Assembly (NCBI GenBank): GCA_963702155.1
Contig: OY969717.1
Span: forward strand, 1,116,001-1,180,000
Source of the DNA: G963702155 sp963702155
Lineage (GTDB): Bacteria > Pseudomonadota > Alphaproteobacteria > Micavibrionales > Micavibrionaceae
Length of the DNA: 64,000 nt
Direction of reading: 5' to 3'
Position numbers and translations under genes: made by a program
In this document: positions 14,977 through 24,091 of the stretch, in pieces
Position numbering within the stretch: the first letter of the stretch is position 1
Layout of the letters: every line of letters begins with the position of its first letter
Notes under the pieces: generated by a model
The model's database searches: none
Told to the model about the DNA's origin: nothing
The model's input: only the letters and a program-made list of their open reading frames with translations

Positions 14977-17793
14977 ATGCAAGAAACGCTCTCAGAACCA
15001 GCGCCCGTTACTCGAATACGCCTTCCGGATGTTCCGGTAGTGTGGTCAAACGGTCATAAAACGGCAATCTTGACAACTGAGGGCGAAATTAAAATACTTA
15101 ATAATGATCAGGCGCGGATGATCATCCATAAAAAACATGCTCTTGTCTGTCATGCCCCATATACAAAATCAAAACTCGGATTAAATGAATTCTACGCATT
15201 TGATATTTTGGAATTATTTGCATTCGTGCATCCGGCACGTTTTACCGTACCAACGCCAAAAGGCATATGCACAAGCCTTGGCCTATCCCCCCCTCAAAAT
15301 TTTGAAGACTATCCGTTAAGCTTAATCGAAATTACGCAAACCCTGCTTAAAGATTTGCAAAACGATCCGCACCAAAAAAAAGCTGACCCTTTGAAAATTG
15401 CGGCTGCTATGGGCATGCAGGGGCGCGGCTGGCTATGGACGCCTTTTATATTTGCCGCCCATGGCCAAGACTATGATTCTAAAGAAATTGTTCATTCCAA
15501 AACGGCCATGAATATATGGAGACACTTACCAGAATGGGCTGAAGAAGCGCCAATACCCCCCCCTTCTCATTTTGGCGTCTCCAGTGAAGAGGCGCAGGAG
15601 CGCTTATCAAAAATGCTTGGGCAAAATACAAATGAAGAAGCGCGCCCACAGCAAATTGAATACACAAAAGAGATATCCAAAACATTCGCTCCTGTAAACG
15701 AAGCCGAAAATCCACATGTGATACTCGCAGAAGCCGGAACAGGAACAGGCAAAACTTTGGGGTATCTTGCACCAGCAAGCGTATGGTCTGAAAAGAATAC
15801 TGGCACCGTGTGGATATCAACATATACAAAAAATCTGCAACGGCAAATAGATCAGGAACTCTCCCGCCTTTATCCTGAAGACGCTATAAAAGAGGCGTAT
15901 ATCGCGATAAGAAAAGGCCGCGAAAACTATCTATGTTTATTAAACCTGGAGAACACAGCCGCCGCGGCCGGCACCGCCCGCAATTTCTCCCAAGTCGTAA
16001 GCGCAGGGATAATGGCAAGATGGGCCGCCGCAACAAAAGATGGAGATTTAAGCGGCGCGGATTTCCCCGGCTGGCTAACCGGTATTATGGGCTATGCCAA
16101 TACATTAGGATTGGCCGACAGGCGCGGTGAATGTATTTATTCCGCATGTGATCATTACAAAAAATGCTTTGGCGAGCGATCTATCCGCAAATCAAAACAT
16201 GCACGCATTGTGGTCGCCAATCACGCCCTTGTGATGATCCAGTCCGCCCTTGCCATGCCGGGCGAGGACTTACCCACGCGCTATATTTTTGATGAAGGCC
16301 ACCATTTATTTGATTCTGCAGATAGCGCATTTTCCGCACACTTAACTGCAAAAGAAATGTCCGATCTAAGGCGATGGATTTTAGGGGCGGAAGGTGGACG
16401 CACAAGCCGCGCGCGTGGCCTCAAAAAACGGATCGAAGATTTGGTAAGCGCATCGCCCGAAGCCTTATCATTGCTAAACCAAGTATTAGAAGAAGCCCGC
16501 ACTTTAACTGCGCCGGGTTGGACTAAAAGATTAAAAGAAGGCGACCCTTTCGGCGCAGCAGAAAAATTCATAACCTGTATATATAAACAAGTTTTCGCCC
16601 GTTCAAAAAATACGCATGCCCCCTATTCTCTGGAAACTGAGCTATACCCCGCCGCACCGGATTTATTGCAACAAGCAAAAAGATTGAAAAAACAGCTTAA
16701 GAATTTGCAAAAACCAATGCAGCAATTGGCCGATCATTTCAAGAAAATATTAACCAGCGATAATGGAGAAATGGAAAGCGATACGCGTAAACGTTTTGAA
16801 GCCATCGCCATATCCTTAAACCGCCGCAGCCAGATGACATTGCAAAGCTGGATCAATATGCTCGATAATTTACAAAAAGGAGAAAACAGCGACGTTTTTG
16901 TAGATTGGTTACAAATTGAACGTGTGGATGGACGAACATATGATGTGGGTTTTTACCGTCATTATGTAGATCCAATGAAGCCATTTGCCGCATCTATAAA
17001 GCTGCATCTTCACGGCATGGCCGTAACATCGGCAACCCTGCGCGATGAGCAGCAAATTGACAACAGTGAGACCGCATCGGATACAATAAAAAATATCAAT
17101 ACCAATGCAAAAAGCTGGAGCATGGCGGCGCAGCGTTCAGGCGCAGCATATTTAACTGAAAACCTTATCGCCAAAAGCTTTTCATCACCATTCAAATATA
17201 ATGAAAAAACCCGAATATATATTGCGAATGACATTAATAAAAATGATGCAAATCAAGTTTCATCGGCCTATCGCGCTTTATTTTTGGCATCAAATGGCGG
17301 CGCATTAGGTTTGTTCACCGCGATCAATCGTCTTAGAACCGTTTATGAACGGATCAATGAAGAAGTTGAAAGCCATAATATACCATTATACAGCCAACAT
17401 ATTGATAATATGGACATTGGCACACTTATTGATATGTTCAGGGATGAAGAACACGCCTGTCTGCTTGGAACGGATGCGGTTCGTGATGGTGTTGATGTAC
17501 CTGGTCGCGCATTACGCATGATTGTTTTTGACCGTGTTCCCTGGCCGCGCCCCACTATATTACACAAAGCAAGACGAGCCTATTATGGCGGAAGAAAATA
17601 TGATGAAATGGTAACGCGTTTAAAACTAAAGCAAGCTTATGGCCGCCTGATACGACGCGCCGATGATAAAGGGGTTTTTGTTATGCTTGATTCCGCGCTC
17701 CCCTCAAGACTGCAAAGCGCTTTTCCGCCGGATGTAGAGATTATAAAGACCGGCCTGTCAGATATAATAAAAGAGATAAAATCGTTCCTGTAA
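14977..17793 (+). CDS. DinG/XPD-type ATP-dependent DNA helicase
   Basis: This is a superfamily 2 helicase of the Rad3/XPD group that unwinds DNA 5' to 3', probably in repair or replication-conflict removal. Residues 55-105 (ALVCHAPYTKSKLGL, FAFVHPARFTVPTPKG) are the N-terminal region found in alphaproteobacterial members. Walker A AGTGTGKT is at 253-260 and the DEGH box at 439-442. Four cysteines at 320, 386, 391 and 397 between them are placed like the iron-sulfur cluster ligands of XPD and DinG. Motif VI KQAYGRLIRR is near the end. The length of 938 residues fits these enlarged members. The gene stands alone, upstream of pabB. Confidence 0.9.
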   Translation: MQETLSEPAPVTRIRLPDVPVVWSNGHKTAILTTEGEIKILNNDQARMIIHKKHALVCHAPYTKSKLGLNEFYAFDILELFAFVHPARFTVPTPKGICTSLGLSPPQNFEDYPLSLIEITQTLLKDLQNDPHQKKADPLKIAAAMGMQGRGWLWTPFIFAAHGQDYDSKEIVHSKTAMNIWRHLPEWAEEAPIPPPSHFGVSSEEAQERLSKMLGQNTNEEARPQQIEYTKEISKTFAPVNEAENPHVILAEAGTGTGKTLGYLAPASVWSEKNTGTVWISTYTKNLQRQIDQELSRLYPEDAIKEAYIAIRKGRENYLCLLNLENTAAAAGTARNFSQVVSAGIMARWAAATKDGDLSGADFPGWLTGIMGYANTLGLADRRGECIYSACDHYKKCFGERSIRKSKHARIVVANHALVMIQSALAMPGEDLPTRYIFDEGHHLFDSADSAFSAHLTAKEMSDLRRWILGAEGGRTSRARGLKKRIEDLVSASPEALSLLNQVLEEARTLTAPGWTKRLKEGDPFGAAEKFITCIYKQVFARSKNTHAPYSLETELYPAAPDLLQQAKRLKKQLKNLQKPMQQLADHFKKILTSDNGEMESDTRKRFEAIAISLNRRSQMTLQSWINMLDNLQKGENSDVFVDWLQIERVDGRTYDVGFYRHYVDPMKPFAASIKLHLHGMAVTSATLRDEQQIDNSETASDTIKNINTNAKSWSMAAQRSGAAYLTENLIAKSFSSPFKYNEKTRIYIANDINKNDANQVSSAYRALFLASNGGALGLFTAINRLRTVYERINEEVESHNIPLYSQHIDNMDIGTLIDMFRDEEHACLLGTDAVRDGVDVPGRALRMIVFDRVPWPRPTILHKARRAYYGGRKYDEMVTRLKLKQAYGRLIRRADDKGVFVMLDSALPSRLQSAFPPDVEIIKTGLSDIIKEIKSFL

Positions 17794-17874
17794 TCACAGT
17801 TTTCTTGAATTTTCGAATGTTAATGCGTATACTCCGCAGGTAAAATATGTAAACAAGCAATCAAGTTGATACAA

Positions 17875-19305
17875 ATGAAGAAATTTGTAAAAGAATTAAA
17901 TAATTTAAATGCCTTAGATGTATTTTCCGCTGTTCATCATCTGCCCTATAGCCTATGGCTGGATAGTGCGGATCAAAAACACGAAAATGCCAAATTTTCA
18001 TATATTGCCCTATACCCAAAAGAAATAATAGAAACTGAAGGCATGCAAACGCGCATTACAACGCGCGACCATCAACAGATAATGCTAAATGAAGATCCGT
18101 TCAAAATTGTAAATGATCGTTTGGCTTTATCTATGGGTGATATTAAAACACTTCCTAATTATCCTGAATTTCAAGGCGGCGCAGCCGGTTTATTTGGCTA
18201 TGATCTGGCGCGTGGCTTAGAAGATATTCATGAACAGCATAAGTCAGAGCAAAACACACCCGATATGGCCATTGGTATTTATGATATTGTTTTTGCATTT
18301 AATCATGAGCGCAAAGAAAGCTATTTGTTTATTACGGCTAAAAACCAAGAGGAGATGGTTGAGAAAAAACGATTTATTATGAAGCTCATTCAAAATAAAG
18401 ATATACAGCACAACGAAAGTCAGAATTTTAAACCTGAATGGTTAAGTAATTTTAATAAAACCGAATATAAAACAACAATTAAAAATGTAATAAATCACAT
18501 AAAGGAAGGCGATATTTTTCAGGCCAACATCGCCCACCGTTTTACCGCAAACTTACCGCAAGAATTTTGCGCTTTTAATCAATACAAGAATTTGAGATCA
18601 ATGAATGCTGCGCCTTATGCATCTTTTTTTAACATTGGTAATATAAAAATTTCATCTGCATCTCCTGAAAGTTTTTTAAACATTAAAGACCGTATCGTCA
18701 CAAGCAAACCAATTAAGGGTACAGCGCCCCGCGGCAAAACCCGCGCGCTTGATATCATGTATCGCAACATGTTAGAAAATAGCGAAAAAGATAAAGCGGA
18801 AAATATTATGATTATTGATTTGTTGCGCAATGATTTGTCAAAAATATGCGTCGCAAGCAGTATAGATACGATCATAATAAATAAAATAGAAAGCTTTTCA
18901 AACGTACATCACCTTGTTTCTACTATAGAGGGCACTCTTAAAAAGCATAAGACTGCTACAGATGCCCTGCGCGCTTGTTTTCCTGGTGGATCAGTAACCG
19001 GCGCGCCTAAAATCCGTGCTATGCAGATCATAGAAAAAAGTGAACGGAACCGCAGAGGCGCCTATTGCGGATCAATAGCCTACATTACACCCGATAATAA
19101 TATGCAAGCCAATATCCTAATTCGGTCTTTGATATACAAAGATCAGAGCGTTAGCATTCAAGTTGGTGGAGGTATTACTGCGTTATCTGATCCAGAAGAT
19201 GAATACCAAGAAACACTTGATAAAGCGCTTGGAATACTCGATAGTTTCAATATGCCGGAACAAATACCGGATAAAAGACCTCTAGACGCAAAACTTCAAG
19301 CTTAA
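17875..19305 (+). CDS. pabB: Aminodeoxychorismate synthase component I
   Basis: PabB converts chorismate and ammonia to 4-amino-4-deoxychorismate in p-aminobenzoate and folate synthesis. The chorismate-binding signature FPGGSVTGAPKIRAMQIIEK is present, as is PIKGTAPRG. The Lys in PIKGT is the catalytic nucleophile of PabB, where anthranilate synthase TrpE has Ala, which supports pabB over trpE. The length of 476 residues is typical. The ATG at 17875 was preferred to a TTG three codons upstream; neither has a good ribosome site. It leads an operon with pabA and pabC. Confidence 0.93.
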   Translation: MKKFVKELNNLNALDVFSAVHHLPYSLWLDSADQKHENAKFSYIALYPKEIIETEGMQTRITTRDHQQIMLNEDPFKIVNDRLALSMGDIKTLPNYPEFQGGAAGLFGYDLARGLEDIHEQHKSEQNTPDMAIGIYDIVFAFNHERKESYLFITAKNQEEMVEKKRFIMKLIQNKDIQHNESQNFKPEWLSNFNKTEYKTTIKNVINHIKEGDIFQANIAHRFTANLPQEFCAFNQYKNLRSMNAAPYASFFNIGNIKISSASPESFLNIKDRIVTSKPIKGTAPRGKTRALDIMYRNMLENSEKDKAENIMIIDLLRNDLSKICVASSIDTIIINKIESFSNVHHLVSTIEGTLKKHKTATDALRACFPGGSVTGAPKIRAMQIIEKSERNRRGAYCGSIAYITPDNNMQANILIRSLIYKDQSVSIQVGGGITALSDPEDEYQETLDKALGILDSFNMPEQIPDKRPLDAKLQA

Positions 19306-19327
19306 AAATCATAAGCGATTGCATTAT

Positions 19328-19951
19328 ATGCTGCTAATAATTGATAACTATGATTCATTTGTTCATAATCTGGCGAGATATTGCACAATCGCCGGATGGG
19401 TCAATACAATTGTGCGAAACGATAAAATCTCTGTGCAGCAAATCGAAAAAATAAATCCTGAAGCTATACTCATTTCTCCCGGGCCAGGTACACCTGATCA
19501 GGCGGGCATAGCTATTGAATTGATACAAAAACTTGGTCACAAAATACCTATATTAGGTGTATGTTTGGGTCACCAAGCCATTGCCAACGCGTATGGCGGC
19601 TTTACAGCAAAAGGAAACCCCGTCCACGGCCGATCATCAGACATAACGCATAATGGCAAACATATTTTTAAAAATATGCAGCGCTCTATAGCCGTTGGAC
19701 GATATCATTCTTTAATTGTGGGCGGCTTGGATAAAACCGAACTTTTTGTAGATGCGCGCACAAAAGATGGAGAAATTATGGCAATATCTCACCAAAGCTT
19801 TCCTGTTTATGGCATACAATTTCATCCTGAATCAATCCTGACACCGCAAGGTATGAAGCTCCTTCAAAATTTTAAATCAGTTGCGCAAGAATGGAATAAG
19901 CTCATAAAACCTAATCAGAATGTGCAATCAAAAACACATGCAAGTGCATAA
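19328..19951 (+). CDS. pabA: Aminodeoxychorismate synthase glutaminase component
   Basis: This class I glutamine amidotransferase releases ammonia for PabB. The start MLLIIDNYDSFVHNL is diagnostic of the PabA/TrpG family. The catalytic triad is visible: Cys79 in GVCLGHQAI, His166 and Glu168 in FHPESILT. The oxyanion motif SPGPGTPDQAG is near residue 50. The ATG at 19328 is preferred to the TTG three codons earlier. It follows pabB by 22 bases and is two bases from pabC, so it is assigned to p-aminobenzoate, although such subunits can also serve TrpE. Confidence 0.93.
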   Translation: MLLIIDNYDSFVHNLARYCTIAGWVNTIVRNDKISVQQIEKINPEAILISPGPGTPDQAGIAIELIQKLGHKIPILGVCLGHQAIANAYGGFTAKGNPVHGRSSDITHNGKHIFKNMQRSIAVGRYHSLIVGGLDKTELFVDARTKDGEIMAISHQSFPVYGIQFHPESILTPQGMKLLQNFKSVAQEWNKLIKPNQNVQSKTHASA

Positions 19952-19953
19952 AT

Positions 19954-20766
19954 ATGATATGGATCTCGCATAATGGAAAAGAATATTTTGCAGAAAAAAA
20001 CGCTCCAATATTTAGCATACAAAACACAATTCGATATGGCTATGGCGTTTTTGATACTATGCTTTGTAAGGATCACTCGCTAATTTACGGTGCAGAACAT
20101 ATAGATAGACTTTTGGATCACGCCCAAAAAATAAATTTATCTATAAAATATGATCAGAACACAATATTGAAAAAAATAAAAATTGTGTTGGAGCAAAAAA
20201 AAGATACTGCAGAATATCACGTGATCAACACATATATAACTGCAGGTAATGCTGCACGCGGATTGTCCATAAAAAACAAAAAACCCTATGTTATTATCAA
20301 GGCAAGCTCGCTAGAAGCCTTACCTGAAAAAAAACCGGCGAAATTGTGCATATCAGATATAGCTCGCCGCAATGAATATAATTTGACATCAAAAATAAAA
20401 TCGATGAATTATCTAGATAATATTATAGCGCTCGAAAACGCGCGCAGCAAAAGCTACGATGATGCAATATTGTTAAATACAAAACGCAATATTACCTGCA
20501 CAACAACCGCAAATATATTTATTTTAAAAGGTGAAAAATTAACCACCCCCCCCATTTCAGACGGAGTAATGGATGGCATTATCAGACAAAAAGTTATAAA
20601 TAAATACAAGGCGATAGAAAAATCATTTACGCAAAGCGATCTTGAAAATGCCGATGCTGTATTCCTGACAAACTCTGTGCGCGGCATTATTCCCGTTTCT
20701 CAAATAAATAAAACATTTTTGAAACCTCAATCTTTACCAGTTTCTAATGATATTCATTTAAAATAA
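19954..20766 (+). CDS. pabC: Aminodeoxychorismate lyase (class IV PLP enzyme)
   Basis: PabC removes pyruvate from aminodeoxychorismate to give p-aminobenzoate. The fold-type IV pattern is clear: IRYGYGVFDTM at 26-36, the cofactor-binding Lys149 in SKIKSMNYLDN, and the phosphate region TTTANIFILKG near 183-193. The family is shared with branched-chain and D-amino acid aminotransferases, but the position two bases after pabA argues for PabC. The segment where many members have a conserved Glu-Gly (before the NIF motif) reads ITCTTTANIF, a mild oddity. The length of 270 residues is normal. Confidence 0.85.
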   Translation: MIWISHNGKEYFAEKNAPIFSIQNTIRYGYGVFDTMLCKDHSLIYGAEHIDRLLDHAQKINLSIKYDQNTILKKIKIVLEQKKDTAEYHVINTYITAGNAARGLSIKNKKPYVIIKASSLEALPEKKPAKLCISDIARRNEYNLTSKIKSMNYLDNIIALENARSKSYDDAILLNTKRNITCTTTANIFILKGEKLTTPPISDGVMDGIIRQKVINKYKAIEKSFTQSDLENADAVFLTNSVRGIIPVSQINKTFLKPQSLPVSNDIHLK

Positions 20767-20798
20767 AATTCAAACATTTAAAGTAGTCAACAAAAGAA

Positions 20799-21716
20799 AT
20801 GAAAACACTTACTGTCTATTTAGGGTCCTCGGGCTATGCTTCTGAAATTTATAAAGATGCCGCAAAAGAACTTGGCCAAGCCATAGCAACGCACAAAGCA
20901 AAGCTTGTATATGGCGGCATGGATGCTGGTTTGATGGGCTTAGTTGCAAACGAAGCCATCAATAAAGGTGCACATGTAACGGGTATTGTACCAAAACAAT
21001 TAAAGGATAGTGAGCGTATCCACCCGCATTTGAGTGAAACAATACTCGTTGAAACGCTTTGGGAGCGAAAACAAAAAATGTTTTTGGCCGCCGATGTGAT
21101 TTTAAGCCTACCCGGCGGCTTTGGCACATTGGACGAAAGCTTGGAAGTTTTGCATTGGAGTGAAAATGCTGCGCACGGCAAAAAACTGATACTAATAAAT
21201 ATTGCAAATTATTGGGATGATTTGATTGAGTATTTGCAAACTTTAAAAGATTTCAACAAAGATACCCTCATAATTGCAAATAACGTTTCAGATGCATTTG
21301 AAAAAATTTCAGAACTAGAGACACTTGCCCTCATTAATAATGATGTTCTCCTGCCACATTATGAAGATGAAATTTTAAAAGAGAGCGATACACCTATTGT
21401 TTCAGAAAACGCTACGGTAAAGGATACATACTTTGCCGTCACGGCATTAGGATTAAAGCAACTTGGCAAACATAATAGGTCTATCGGATTTTTGAACAAA
21501 GATAAACGCTTTACAGCATTGGTAAAATGGATCAAACATGCGGCGGATGAAACCTTTATAACCCAGAAATGTCTAAAATTATTCGATGTCGCAACAACCA
21601 AAGAAGAACTTGAGCAGAAACTAGCGTCACAAAAGAATGTGAACATCGATCTTCATAATGAAAAATGGGGCGAAAGTGTAACAGAAAGTCACTTGGCTAT
21701 TATAGAAACCAAATAA
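20799..21716 (+). CDS. LOG-family nucleotide phosphoribohydrolase
   Basis: The LOG family (TIGR00730) cleaves N6-modified or plain nucleoside monophosphates to free base and ribose 5-phosphate. The signature PGGFGTLDE is at 105-113, with the accompanying Arg-Lys pair at 90-91 and the N-terminal Rossmann GSSGYASEIYKDAAKELG. The family is normally about 190 residues; this protein has 305, with an additional 110-residue C-terminal part (EDEILKESDTPIVSENATVK and onward) that repeats no obvious domain. It lies 32 bases after pabC and may share its transcript. It converges on atpC. Confidence 0.85.
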   Translation: MKTLTVYLGSSGYASEIYKDAAKELGQAIATHKAKLVYGGMDAGLMGLVANEAINKGAHVTGIVPKQLKDSERIHPHLSETILVETLWERKQKMFLAADVILSLPGGFGTLDESLEVLHWSENAAHGKKLILINIANYWDDLIEYLQTLKDFNKDTLIIANNVSDAFEKISELETLALINNDVLLPHYEDEILKESDTPIVSENATVKDTYFAVTALGLKQLGKHNRSIGFLNKDKRFTALVKWIKHAADETFITQKCLKLFDVATTKEELEQKLASQKNVNIDLHNEKWGESVTESHLAIIETK

Positions 21717-21780
21717 CAAATTTGTGTAATAAAAAGAAATAGCGGGCTTAAATTACAGAAACCTTGAAGTCATTGAGCGC

Positions 21781-22191
21781 TTATTTACGTTTTACCGCTT
21801 GTAATTTGGCTTCGGCATGGATAATTTTCTTCTCAAACCGCCGGCGATCAATATCATCTCCCGCAAGTTTAATATCATGACGCAAGTTTTCGATTTCTGC
21901 TTTTAAATCCGCCACCTTCAAATCGGTCACATTGACGGCCTCTTCTGCCAGAACAGTACATTTCTCGCCTGTAATATCAGCAAAACCGCCAGATATAAAT
22001 ATTTTACGGGGTTTGCGTGTATCCGGCGTATGTAAAATAACAACACCTGTGGCGAGCGATACGACATAAGATGCGTGATTTGGCCCGATCCCAAGCTCTC
22101 CATCGCTACCTGGAATAACGGCCATTTTAACCAATTCAGAGACCAAACGTTCTTCCGGAGACACCAGTTCGAATTGTAAAGTTTCATTCAT
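21781..22191 (-). CDS. atpC: ATP synthase F1 epsilon subunit
   Basis: The epsilon subunit sits on the central stalk and regulates ATP hydrolysis. The N-terminal beta sandwich is recognisable (LQFELVSPEERLVSELVKMA, then VIPGSDGELGIGPNHASYV) and the C-terminal helical pair is present (LRHDIKLAGDDIDRRRFEKK). The length of 136 residues is typical. Its ATG follows the stop of the preceding amphi-Trp gene after two bases, so translation is probably coupled. It is the last gene of the ATPase operon. Confidence 0.95.
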   Translation of the reverse strand: MNETLQFELVSPEERLVSELVKMAVIPGSDGELGIGPNHASYVVSLATGVVILHTPDTRKPRKIFISGGFADITGEKCTVLAEEAVNVTDLKVADLKAEIENLRHDIKLAGDDIDRRRFEKKIIHAEAKLQAVKRK

Positions 22192-22193
22192 AT

Positions 22194-22412
22194 CTATTCA
22201 TCTTCCCATTTAATCTGGAATTCAATCTCATGATCACCCTGACCGCGCTCATGTTCAATACTAAATTTGGCCCGATCCGGCACATATACACGTTCCCCGG
22301 CAATTTGAATCTCAAAATTTTCGCCTGTATCGATACTATCTGCCAATCGGCGCAACTTTGCAACAAACTCCGAATTTGAATATTCTTTTTCTACATCACG
22401 ACCTTCAGACAT
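22194..22412 (-). CDS. Amphi-Trp domain protein inside the ATPase operon
   Basis: The protein has 72 residues and matches the small amphi-Trp domain family: EYSNSEFVAKLRRLADSIDT at the start, a middle hairpin with EIQIAGERVYVPDRAKFSIE, and the amphipathic tryptophan end EIEFQIKWEDE. The function of this family is not established. CTTTGAAAGGAGAAA just upstream of the ATG is an excellent ribosome site. It is placed between atpD and atpC, where no gene usually occurs, and is probably translationally coupled to atpC. Confidence 0.8.
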   Translation of the reverse strand: MSEGRDVEKEYSNSEFVAKLRRLADSIDTGENFEIQIAGERVYVPDRAKFSIEHERGQGDHEIEFQIKWEDE

Positions 22413-22535
22413 ATTTTTCTCCTTTCAAAGTTTAAAAGCAAAGTACTTTTTGTTTTAACGAGGCAAATACGGCGAAGCGTATTTTAATACGTGAGCGGAA
22501 ATTTAACGACGCTTAAAACTAAAAGGACGAAGCTT

Positions 22536-24038
22536 TTAAGCGGCCTCAGCAGCCATTTTCTTGGCCTTTTCAACCACTTGATCAATTGTACCAACCATAT
22601 AAAATGCACTTTCCGGTATGTGATCATACTCACCCCGAACAATACCCTTAAAGCCTTTAATCGTATCTTCCAACGCCACCAAAACCCCGGGTGTTCCGGT
22701 AAAGACCTCGGCCACGTGGAATGGCTGGGATAGGAAACGCTGGATTTTACGGGCACGCGCCACGGTTCTCTTATCATCTTCGGATAATTCATCCATCCCA
22801 AGAATAGCAATAATGTCCTGCAAGTTTTTATACGTTTGCAAGGTCTGCTGAACCTCAACCGCCACATCGTAATGATCTTGGCCAATAATACGCGCATCCA
22901 GAATTCTGGACGTTGAATCGAGTGGATCCACAGCAGGATAAATTCCTTGCTCCGCAATTGATCGAGACAAAACAGTCGTCGCATCCAAATGCGCAAACGT
23001 TGTTGCCGGCGCGGGGTCGGTCAAATCATCAGCAGGGACATAAACCGCTTGAACCGATGTAATCGACCCTTTATTTGTGGATGTAATACGCTCTTGCATC
23101 GCCCCCATTTCTGTTGAAAGCGTTGGCTGATAACCCACCGCAGAAGGAATACGGCCTAACAAAGCGGACACTTCTGAACCGGCTTGTGTAAACCGGAAAA
23201 TATTATCAAGGAAGAACAAAACATCCTGCCCCTCTTCATCACGGAAATATTCCGCCATAGTAAGCGCAGATAAAGCAACACGCGCACGCGCACCCGGCGG
23301 CTCGTTCATTTGCCCATAAACCAGCGCAGCCTTGGAATTTTTATAATCATGCCGCGTAACAACACCGGATTCCATCATTTCATGGTAAAGATCATTCCCT
23401 TCACGTGTCCGCTCACCAACACCGGCAAAAACGGAAACCCCGCCATGCTCCTTTGCGATATTGTTAATAAGCTCCATAATCGAAACGGTTTTACCAACAC
23501 CCGCTCCACCAAAAAGACCGATTTTACCACCCTTTGCATAGGGACATAAAAGATCGATAACTTTAATTCCGGTAACAAGCTGCTCTGTTTCGGTTGCTTG
23601 CTCTGTAAAAGATGGCGCTTCGCGGTGGATACCCCATTTTTGCTTGGTTACAACTTCCGGGCCTTCGTCAATTTGCTCGCCAATAACATTCATAATTCGG
23701 CCTAGCGTTTCCGGTCCAACCGGCACTTGCATGGAATCGCCGGTATCTGAAACAGCTTGCCCGCGCACTAATCCGTCCGTCATATCCATAGCAATACAGC
23801 GCACCGAGTTTTCGCCCAAATGCTGTGCTACTTCCAAGACCAGACGCTGCCCATGGTTATCCGTATGAAGCGCGTTTAAAATTGCCGGCACATTGCCATC
23901 TTCAAATTTAACATCGACAACCGCGCCCAAAATCTGAGTAATTTTACCGCTCGCCGCACTATTTGCTGCTGCTTTTTTAGGCGCTGCTTTCTTTGCCGTT
24001 GCCTTTTTTGTTGTCTTTTTTGTGTCGTTCTCAGCCAT
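22536..24038 (-). CDS. atpD: ATP synthase F1 beta subunit
   Basis: The catalytic subunit of F1. The P-loop GGAGVGKT is at 177-184, the catalytic Glu region GERTREGNDLYHEM follows, and the family signature PSAVGYQPTLSTEMG is present. At 500 residues it is about 30 longer than many homologs because of a Lys/Ala-rich start (TTKKATAKKAAPKKAAANSA), an extension also known from other alphaproteobacteria. It follows atpG but is separated from it by a PAP2 phosphatase gene. Confidence 0.98.
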   Translation of the reverse strand: MAENDTKKTTKKATAKKAAPKKAAANSAASGKITQILGAVVDVKFEDGNVPAILNALHTDNHGQRLVLEVAQHLGENSVRCIAMDMTDGLVRGQAVSDTGDSMQVPVGPETLGRIMNVIGEQIDEGPEVVTKQKWGIHREAPSFTEQATETEQLVTGIKVIDLLCPYAKGGKIGLFGGAGVGKTVSIMELINNIAKEHGGVSVFAGVGERTREGNDLYHEMMESGVVTRHDYKNSKAALVYGQMNEPPGARARVALSALTMAEYFRDEEGQDVLFFLDNIFRFTQAGSEVSALLGRIPSAVGYQPTLSTEMGAMQERITSTNKGSITSVQAVYVPADDLTDPAPATTFAHLDATTVLSRSIAEQGIYPAVDPLDSTSRILDARIIGQDHYDVAVEVQQTLQTYKNLQDIIAILGMDELSEDDKRTVARARKIQRFLSQPFHVAEVFTGTPGVLVALEDTIKGFKGIVRGEYDHIPESAFYMVGTIDQVVEKAKKMAAEAA

Positions 24039-24091
24039 GAGGATCGCTCCCTTTTCTCTTGTTAATTTTGTTTAAATTCTATTTTTAAGTT

